A program made the position numbers and the translations under genes. A stretch of 11,056 bases of DNA. It comes from Bacillota bacterium (GTDB taxonomy: Bacteria > Bacillota > Clostridia > Saccharofermentanales > Fastidiosipilaceae). The DNA is taken from contig JAEZYR010000016.1 in assembly GCA_023442635.1 (NCBI GenBank), positions 1 through 11,056 of the forward strand, written 5' to 3'. Within the stretch, counting starts at the first letter, position 1. The number at the start of each line of letters is the position of its first letter. This document shows positions 7,214 through 11,056 of the stretch, piece after piece. The notes below the pieces were generated by a model. It was given only the letters and a program-made list of their open reading frames with translations, was not told the origin of the DNA and did no database searches.

Positions 7214-7219
7214 ATAATA
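7214..7219 (-). promoter_or_regulatory. Candidate -10 box upstream of ridA
   Basis: On the minus strand TATTAT (complement of 7214-7219) stands 44 nt before the ridA start, downstream of the terminator at 7271-7312. No good -35 hexamer is seen at normal spacing, so the call rests on the -10 match and position only. Confidence 0.3.
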
Positions 7220-7270
7220 CAAAGACCCTCAGCTGCTAAAGCCCACATCAAGCCTTTGCCTTAGCCCAGA

Positions 7271-7312
7271 GAGAAAAAAGCAGCAAAAAGCTGACTTTTG
7301 GGCAAAGCTGCT
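7271..7312 (-). terminator. Intrinsic terminator after the small membrane protein gene
   Basis: On the minus strand AGCAGC (complement of 7307-7312) pairs with GCTGCT (complement of 7279-7284), followed by a T-run (complement of 7274-7278). A shorter CAGC/GCTG hairpin with a five-T loop is nested against the T-run. It begins at the last codon of the 139-aa gene and separates it from ridA. Confidence 0.65.
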
Positions 7313-7731
7313 CAGCCCTTCATGTCTTCGTGGGCGCGGAACTTCGCCAGTGGATGTGGAAGGCTCGGGTCTAGACGTCCGACAATACCCTGTATCCCAA
7401 GCACCGTAACGGCTATAACCGCAATCGCCTTGAGAAACGGGTAAGCAGGGCAAGCCCACTGCAGCAAGAGCGCCATCAGCAAGAGGCAGATTTGCAAGAC
7501 GAGCAAGTATTTGAACAGCCTGCCTCGAGCCTGTCCTTCTGTCTGGCGAAATAGCCCTGTCAAGCCACCAATCAAGGGCACAAAGCAGAGCACCGTAAAG
7601 AAGGTATAGTACAGCAGGGGTGAATATTCCGCAGGCAAAGCAGACATGGGGCGCGTCAGAAAATGCGAACCCACGGCCATGCCAGCAGCCGTGATGATGA
7701 TGAGCCAATAAATAGAGCGTGTGATTTTCAT
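7312..7731 (-). CDS. Small four-helix membrane protein, function unknown
   Basis: I do not recognise this 139-aa protein. Four hydrophobic segments are visible at about residues 7-25, 39-61, 73-94 and 99-118. A short polar, basic loop lies between TM2 and TM3 (FRQTEGQARGR), and a soluble C-terminal tail begins with GRLDPSLPHPLAKFRAHED. That pattern gives an even number of helices with both ends probably cytosolic. The start is well supported: GAGGAGG (complement of 7738-7744) lies 6 nt before the ATG. It sits between the solute-binding protein gene and ridA, bracketed by hairpin terminators, so it is probably expressed by read-through from the binding-protein promoter. Position suggests an accessory role for the transporter, or it could be an unrelated small integral protein. 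It lacks features of a standard ABC permease. Confidence 0.8.
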   Translation of the reverse strand: MKITRSIYWLIIITAAGMAVGSHFLTRPMSALPAEYSPLLYYTFFTVLCFVPLIGGLTGLFRQTEGQARGRLFKYLLVLQICLLLMALLLQWACPAYPFLKAIAVIAVTVLGIQGIVGRLDPSLPHPLAKFRAHEDMKG

Positions 7732-7756
7732 GTAGAACCTCCTCGATCAAAGGCTA

Positions 7757-7790
7757 GCAAAAGCCCCAAGCTTGCTGCTCGGGGCTTTGG
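7757..7790 (-). terminator. Hairpin terminator/attenuator after the binding-protein gene
   Basis: AAAGCCCC (7760-7767) and GGGGCTTT (7781-7788) form an 8-bp stem around a 13-nt loop that itself can form a short AGC/GCT extension. On the minus strand the stem ends in TTTTGC, a short U-tract. It lies about 60 nt after the binding-protein stop and just before the ribosome binding site of the 139-aa gene. This placement would let the binding protein be made in excess over downstream products. Confidence 0.65.
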
Positions 7791-7850
7791 TCTGCCTGAT
7801 GTCTGTTCAGCCTTGCAGCTGCCTTTTTGTGGCTGGCCTTGTGGCGTAAC

Positions 7851-8924
7851 TTAATAGGGTGAGTTGGCATCCAAGTACTTGTCGACATTCTCGCGATCCA
7901 CAATGGTTGTCGGGATAATGGTCGACTTGTCTTTGGGCTCTTGGCCATTCAGGATCTGGACAGCCAGTTCAACGGCATCCTCAACCATGGCTGGGGAATA
8001 GAGGGCGGACTGCAGCCAGATGTCCTTGTTTTTCTCGTCCTTCATGAGTTGGAACCAGCCCTGAGAGCCGCCGCCACCCGTCAAGACCTTGATGTCGCTA
8101 CGGCCCGCATCGCGGATGGCTTGCAAGGCACCGATGGAGGTCTCATCGTCCATTGAATAGACCGCATCGACATGAGGGTTTGCAGTCAAAATGTCGGCCA
8201 TGTCATTCAGGCCAGCTTCGCGGCTGAACTTGGTCGCATATTCGACGGTTTCCATCTCAGGTGCAATCTCCTTGAGGCGGGTCAAGAAGCCCTCTTTGCG
8301 CAGACGGGCAACCGAACCTGAGCTCGGCACATCTAAAATGACGACCTTGCCCTTGGGGCCGATCTTATCCACGATGTACTTCGCGCCCTGATAGCCCATG
8401 TCATAGTTGTCGCCAGCGACGCGATAGATGCCATCCACGTTGATCTCTAGGTCAAAATTGACAACCTTGACGCCGGCCTTGACCGCTTCTTGGATCGGGA
8501 CTTCCATGCCCTCCCATTGTGGGAAGACGACAATGGCTTCAACGCCCCAGTTGCGCAGTTCATCCAACTGAGCTGTCATCTCAGCTGCGTTGCCGCTGGC
8601 CAAAACCTTGTATTCGATCTTGCCCTCTTCGGCCAAAGCCTTGCAGCGCTTTTCGGCGTGGTAGGCCAAAGCAGCCGTCCAACCGTGGGTAACCTGTGGC
8701 GCTAGCACACCGATCTTGTGCACCCCTTGCTTGGGCTGCTGACTGGCTGGCGAAGAAGCCTGTTGGCCCTCCCCAGATTGGGAAGCGGATGCCGAAGCCG
8801 ATGCTGATTGGCTCTGGCTAGCCCCCTGGCTGTCCTTTGCAGGAGCTGCTTGGCCACCGCCACAAGCACTAAGTCCAAATGCTAGGGCTGCCCCCATCAC
8901 GAGGCTTAAAACTCTCTTCATCAT
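7851..8924 (-). CDS. ABC sugar importer substrate-binding lipoprotein, RbsB-like
   Basis: Extracytoplasmic lipoprotein (357 aa) that captures the nutrient and delivers it to the RbsC/RbsA-like pair. An N-terminal signal (MMKRVLSLVMGAALAFG) ends in the lipobox LSAC with lipidated Cys21, followed by GGG and a flexible Ser/Ala/Gln-rich linker to about residue 66, including an SASASASAS run. The type-1 periplasmic-binding-protein fold begins at KIGVLAPQVTHGW and continues through SGNAAEMTAQLDELRNWGV, EAIVVFPQ, VVNFDLEINVDGIYRVAGDN, AVYSMDDETSIGALQAIRDAG and VLTGGGGSQGW. This is the group seen in sugar-type (Peripla_BP_4-like) receptors. GGAGG lies 9 nt before the first of two adjacent ATGs. Terminators separate it from the ATPase/permease operon, consistent with independent, higher expression. 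The ligand is not predictable by eye. Confidence 0.93.
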   Translation of the reverse strand: MMKRVLSLVMGAALAFGLSACGGGQAAPAKDSQGASQSQSASASASASQSGEGQQASSPASQQPKQGVHKIGVLAPQVTHGWTAALAYHAEKRCKALAEEGKIEYKVLASGNAAEMTAQLDELRNWGVEAIVVFPQWEGMEVPIQEAVKAGVKVVNFDLEINVDGIYRVAGDNYDMGYQGAKYIVDKIGPKGKVVILDVPSSGSVARLRKEGFLTRLKEIAPEMETVEYATKFSREAGLNDMADILTANPHVDAVYSMDDETSIGALQAIRDAGRSDIKVLTGGGGSQGWFQLMKDEKNKDIWLQSALYSPAMVEDAVELAVQILNGQEPKDKSTIIPTTIVDRENVDKYLDANSPY

Positions 8925-8972
8925 GTGTGATTTCCTCCAATGACTGCCTGTGCAGCAAAATCAACGGGAGCT

Positions 8973-8978
8973 AGTATA
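8973..8978 (-). promoter_or_regulatory. Candidate -10 box upstream of the binding-protein gene
   Basis: On the minus strand TATACT (complement of 8973-8978) lies about 49 nt before the start codon, after a T-rich stretch. A -35 hexamer at 16-18 bp is poor. The surrounding 8925-9051 holds no other clear feature and no terminator for the upstream oxidoreductase gene, so read-through from that gene is also possible. Confidence 0.35.
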
Positions 8979-9023
8979 GCCAAAAACAAGCACAAAATCG
9001 TCTATTCTTCGCCAAAGTTCTGG

Positions 9024-9164
9024 TTATTCATGTATTTTTTCTCTCCCCGTTGCACTAGGAGCTGCGCTGCGTGCCGCGCTAGGCGTGGTTGGGGCCGCGC
9101 TAGGCGTTGCGCTAGGCGTGGTTGGAGCCACGCTTGACGTTGCGCTAGGCGTCGCGCTAGGTGC
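9024..9164. repeat. Imperfect 12/21-nt repeat array encoding an out-of-frame Pro-Ser-Ala-Thr tail
   Basis: GCGCTAGGCGT occurs exactly at 9076, 9097, 9109 and 9142. Diverged copies start at 9052, 9064, 9130 and 9154. Steps between copies are 12 or 21 nt, always multiples of three. Read on the minus strand, in the frame one nucleotide off from the oxidoreductase gene, it stays open to a stop at 9024 and encodes PSAT/PSAAPTTPSA-type units. In the gene's own frame the CTAG core supplies the stop codon TAG, in the first copy entered (9157-9159). The three-base periodicity suggests coding ancestry. Most of this 232-bp gap between the oxidoreductase and binding-protein genes is taken up by the array. 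Confidence 0.75.
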
Positions 9165-10506
9165 GGTTCGCTCCATCCGCCAACCAGGCTTGCTCGTCTT
9201 GAAAAGACTGCACCTGCCCAGACAACAGAGAGGCATCTGCCCTAAATACACAGAGATGCCCTAGAATCGAATCTTCTAGCCATGTGGCCGAAAGTGAAGG
9301 CTCATCCCCCCGCAAGACAGCCAAAAAATCCTCCACCAAACGCAAGTCGCCACCGCCATGTGACTTGCCCTCTAGGCCGTAGCGCGCTTCTTCCTCTGCC
9401 GTATTGTCAGCCTGAATGGTCTGCTCCCGATAGCCGCCTGGCGCATCCAAGTCCACTGTCCGCAAGGTAAAGGCTCGCTCTGAAAATTTGCCCTCTATCT
9501 CACCCAGTCGTCCCACAATATGGATGTCGCGTTCGGGTACGCTACAGCCCCCAATCATGTGAAGAACTGCCGTCGCCCCCGTCTCAAAACTCAGGGTGAC
9601 GGTCTCGTGGTCGACGTTGTTTTTCTTGGCGAGCCAGGCGCAAACACCGTGCGGATTATCCGTTTCTAATGACTGCCGCCGCTCCTCGTCGCTCACCTCA
9701 GCCCTACCCTCAAAAGCATCCCAGACGTAGACCCTCCAGCTATTCGGGTGTTCGAGATAAAGCTTTTTGGCAGAAGCGATACAAGCGTCCTGATGTTGGC
9801 AAGCTGGCAAACAGCGCTCTGCAGCACCCTCTGGTCGGCTCTCAGCCTGATAAAAGAAGCTCGAACCTGCAGCGTAAACGGACGTTGGCTTGGCCTCCAT
9901 AAACCAGGTTAACAAATCCATATCGTGGCTGCACTTTGCCAGCAGCATGGGAGCATGGCAAAGCTCGCGGTCCGCCCACTTGCCCCTCACATAGGAAACC
10001 AGCAAATGGTGGTAGGTCAAGCGCTCAGACAAGCGCATAAAAACGATGTCGCCCAGCACGCCCGAATTCAGCGTTTCTTTGATCTTCCGATAAAAGGGGG
10101 CATAGCGCAAAACATGGCAGACCATGATCCGATTCCCATACGTGCGCGCCGTCTCCACCAAAAGCTTCATCTCAGCTTCTGAAACAGCCAAGGGTTTTTC
10201 GAGGATCATGTCATAGCCACAGCGCAAAAGGGGGAGAGCTGTCGCCACATGCTGATGATCCATCGTGCCGTTGATAATAAAATCAGCGAGTCGGCCTCGG
10301 GCGGCAAGCTCTTCTGCCGTCTCAAAACACATGTCCGAGCCAAAACCAAAGCGTTCGGCCGTCAGGCGGCGGCGCTCAGGGTCTGGGTCGGCTACACCGA
10401 CAATGCGCAGAGCTTCAGGATCTAATTCGCTATAGCTGGCATATAACAAAGAACGATGGCCGGCACCCACAATAATGGCGGTAAAGGGATGGCCAGAAGA
10501 TGTCAT
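9157..10506 (-). CDS. Gfo/Idh/MocA-family NAD(P)-dependent oxidoreductase
   Basis: Two-domain dehydrogenase (449 aa from this start) of the family that oxidises or reduces sugars, inositols and related polyols. The Rossmann domain has GAGHR (14-18) and ends with the conserved EKPLA (EKP at 103-105). The C-terminal alpha/beta domain has the SYVRGKW and MLLAKCSHDMDLL stretch (His194/Asp195 in the catalytic region). It also has a Cys cluster CLPACQHQDAC (232, 236, 242), a pattern of some uncharacterised members that may bind a metal. A Met at 10521 is also in frame, but its ATG overlaps the only Shine-Dalgarno-like GAGG (complement of 10516-10519), which is 9 nt before the ATG at 10506, so the latter is preferred. 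The stop falls inside a repeat array. The gene is upstream of, and in the same direction as, the binding-protein gene, suggesting it acts on the imported sugar or polyol. Confidence 0.92.
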   Translation of the reverse strand: MTSSGHPFTAIIVGAGHRSLLYASYSELDPEALRIVGVADPDPERRRLTAERFGFGSDMCFETAEELAARGRLADFIINGTMDHQHVATALPLLRCGYDMILEKPLAVSEAEMKLLVETARTYGNRIMVCHVLRYAPFYRKIKETLNSGVLGDIVFMRLSERLTYHHLLVSYVRGKWADRELCHAPMLLAKCSHDMDLLTWFMEAKPTSVYAAGSSFFYQAESRPEGAAERCLPACQHQDACIASAKKLYLEHPNSWRVYVWDAFEGRAEVSDEERRQSLETDNPHGVCAWLAKKNNVDHETVTLSFETGATAVLHMIGGCSVPERDIHIVGRLGEIEGKFSERAFTLRTVDLDAPGGYREQTIQADNTAEEEARYGLEGKSHGGGDLRLVEDFLAVLRGDEPSLSATWLEDSILGHLCVFRADASLLSGQVQSFQDEQAWLADGANRT

Positions 10507-10538
10507 GATAGAGAACCTCATCAGCTGTATTTTCTTAA

Positions 10539-10566
10539 ATCTTACAAGCTAGCTTCAAAGATACAA
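10539..10566 (-). promoter_or_regulatory. Candidate promoter with palindromic operator for the oxidoreductase gene
   Basis: On the minus strand TTGTAT (complement of 10561-10566) and TAAGAT (complement of 10539-10544) are 16 bp apart. The spacer holds the perfect 10-bp palindrome AAGCTAGCTT (10546-10555), extended as TT-N2-palindrome-N2-AA. Hexamer matches are modest. The placement of the palindrome between them is what makes it a reasonable repressor-site candidate. Confidence 0.4.
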
Positions 10567-10602
10567 GATCCAACAAAACTTAGTCGTGATATGCTTTTGA
10601 GC

Positions 10603-10625
10603 GGAAGACTCCCCAGAGTCTTTCC
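10603..10625 (+). promoter_or_regulatory. Hairpin in the presumed 5' leader of the YibE/F-like gene
   Basis: AAGACTC (10605-10611) and GAGTCTT (10616-10622) make a perfect 7-bp stem with a CCCA loop, extendable by GG/CC across one bulged T. It ends 3 nt before the AAAGGAG ribosome binding site at 10629. It could be an RNA element affecting translation or an operator dyad; no T-run follows. Confidence 0.4.
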
Positions 10626-10641
10626 ACCAAAGGAGATTCTA

Positions 10642-11056
10642 ATGACGAGTAATCAGCCCTTAAATACCAGCAAAAAACGCCCTTGGTGGCAAGAAATATT
10701 GATCACCTGCCTATCGGTTCTTCTTCTTGTGGCGGCCTGGTGGCTATGGATTCGCCCCACGCAAGGTCAAGTGCGCCCCCTTCTCAAAAGCCAACTCTAT
10801 CTCGCCAAAGTGGAGTCGATTCAACAGGCGGCCTTCTACGATCCTCAAGGCCAGCAATTGGACGAAAAGGCGGTCCAAAAGCGACTCGAACAATCTCAGC
10901 AACAGCAAAATTATGAGCAAGCAGGGATTGCGGCAGACCCTCTGTTAGGGCTCACGCGACAAGTCAGCTTTCGGGCGACTTTGCTCGAAGGTGAGAACAA
11001 GGGTAGCGAAGTCAATGCGACTCAAACGATTGATATCGCAGTCGCCAGCGCCCAAA
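10642..11056 (+). CDS. Membrane-anchored protein, probable YibE/F-family N-terminus, 3' end outside window
   Basis: The frame is open from an ATG at 10642 to the window edge (138 complete codons). The start is supported by AAAGGAG at 10629-10635, 6 nt upstream. A short basic N-terminus (SKKRPWW) precedes one strong hydrophobic segment (about residues 18-37, ending AAWWLWIRP), so the rest of the visible part should lie outside the membrane. A Gln-rich, probably helical stretch follows (around 79-93). Then comes VSFRATLLEGENKGSEV (108-124), which resembles the L-x-G-x-x-K-G-x-x-V pattern of YibE/F N-terminal beta domains. The multi-helix part of that family would lie beyond the window. The assignment is inferred from this short motif and layout; an unrelated anchored protein is possible. 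The gene is divergent from the oxidoreductase. Confidence 0.7.
   Translation, partial: MTSNQPLNTSKKRPWWQEILITCLSVLLLVAAWWLWIRPTQGQVRPLLKSQLYLAKVESIQQAAFYDPQGQQLDEKAVQKRLEQSQQQQNYEQAGIAADPLLGLTRQVSFRATLLEGENKGSEVNATQTIDIAVASAQ

Noticed and set aside
7229..7750. A 173-aa minus-strand frame overlapping the small membrane protein gene
   Set aside because: The 139-aa frame has the perfectly spaced GAGGAGG and clean hydrophobic segments. The longer frame reads through the terminator and has a His/Cys-rich, irregular translation.
9052..9164. The repeat array as a CRISPR
   Set aside because: The repeated unit is only about 11 nt, the spacing of 12 or 21 nt is far too short for spacers, and no cas gene is present.

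Overview
The window reads as chromosomal DNA of a moderately GC-rich low-to-mid GC Gram-positive bacterium, most likely a Clostridia-type member of Bacillota. This is an inference from several things: strong AGGAGG-type ribosome binding sites, a lipobox-bearing solute-binding protein with a long Ser/Ala linker, a MerR regulator with a classic 19-bp-spacer promoter, and the gene families present. No RNA genes, insertion sequences, phage genes or CRISPR arrays were seen.

Left part (1-3966). The window opens inside a MATE-family efflux transporter (+) with an unusual acidic Ala/Pro/Ser/Thr-rich tail. It converges on a MerR-family regulator (-). The regulator is divergent from an aldo/keto reductase (+), and the 131-bp space between them holds a textbook MerR-type promoter: -35 TTGACC, 19-bp spacer, -10 TATGAT, with a 7-2-7 dyad inside the spacer. 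The regulator carries a Cys at the position used by aldehyde-sensing AdhR/NmlR relatives, so the pair looks like an inducible carbonyl-detoxification module. A SIR2-type NAD-dependent deacylase (+) follows after a hairpin-rich gap and appears to lack a Shine-Dalgarno sequence.

Middle part (4002-8924, all minus strand). This is a ribose-type (RbsABC-like) ABC importer split over separate transcription units. In transcription order it runs: lipoprotein solute-binding protein, a hairpin terminator, a four-helix small membrane protein of unknown function, an intrinsic terminator, then a RidA-family enamine/imine deaminase, the double-NBD ATPase, and the permease, closed by a strong intrinsic terminator. 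RidA heading the ATPase-permease operon is the odd element. It hints that the imported compound or its catabolism involves an amino group or a reactive enamine.

Right part (9024-11056). A Gfo/Idh/MocA-family oxidoreductase with a Cys cluster (-) sits upstream of the binding-protein gene in the same direction and may act on the imported sugar or polyol. Its 3' end runs into an array of GCGCTAGGCGT-like repeats spaced by multiples of 12 and 21 nt. The array encodes a Pro-Ser-Ala-Thr tail in a frame shifted by one nucleotide from the gene, which suggests a frameshifted or decaying C-terminal extension. The last gene (+, running off the window) encodes a membrane-anchored protein whose visible part resembles the N-terminus of YibE/F-family proteins. 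The space between these two divergent genes holds a palindromic operator candidate and a 5'-UTR hairpin.

Most content is recognisable. The most distinctive points are the out-of-frame repeat tail, the RidA-headed ABC operon with an unassigned membrane protein nearby, and the well-formed MerR/aldo-keto reductase switch.
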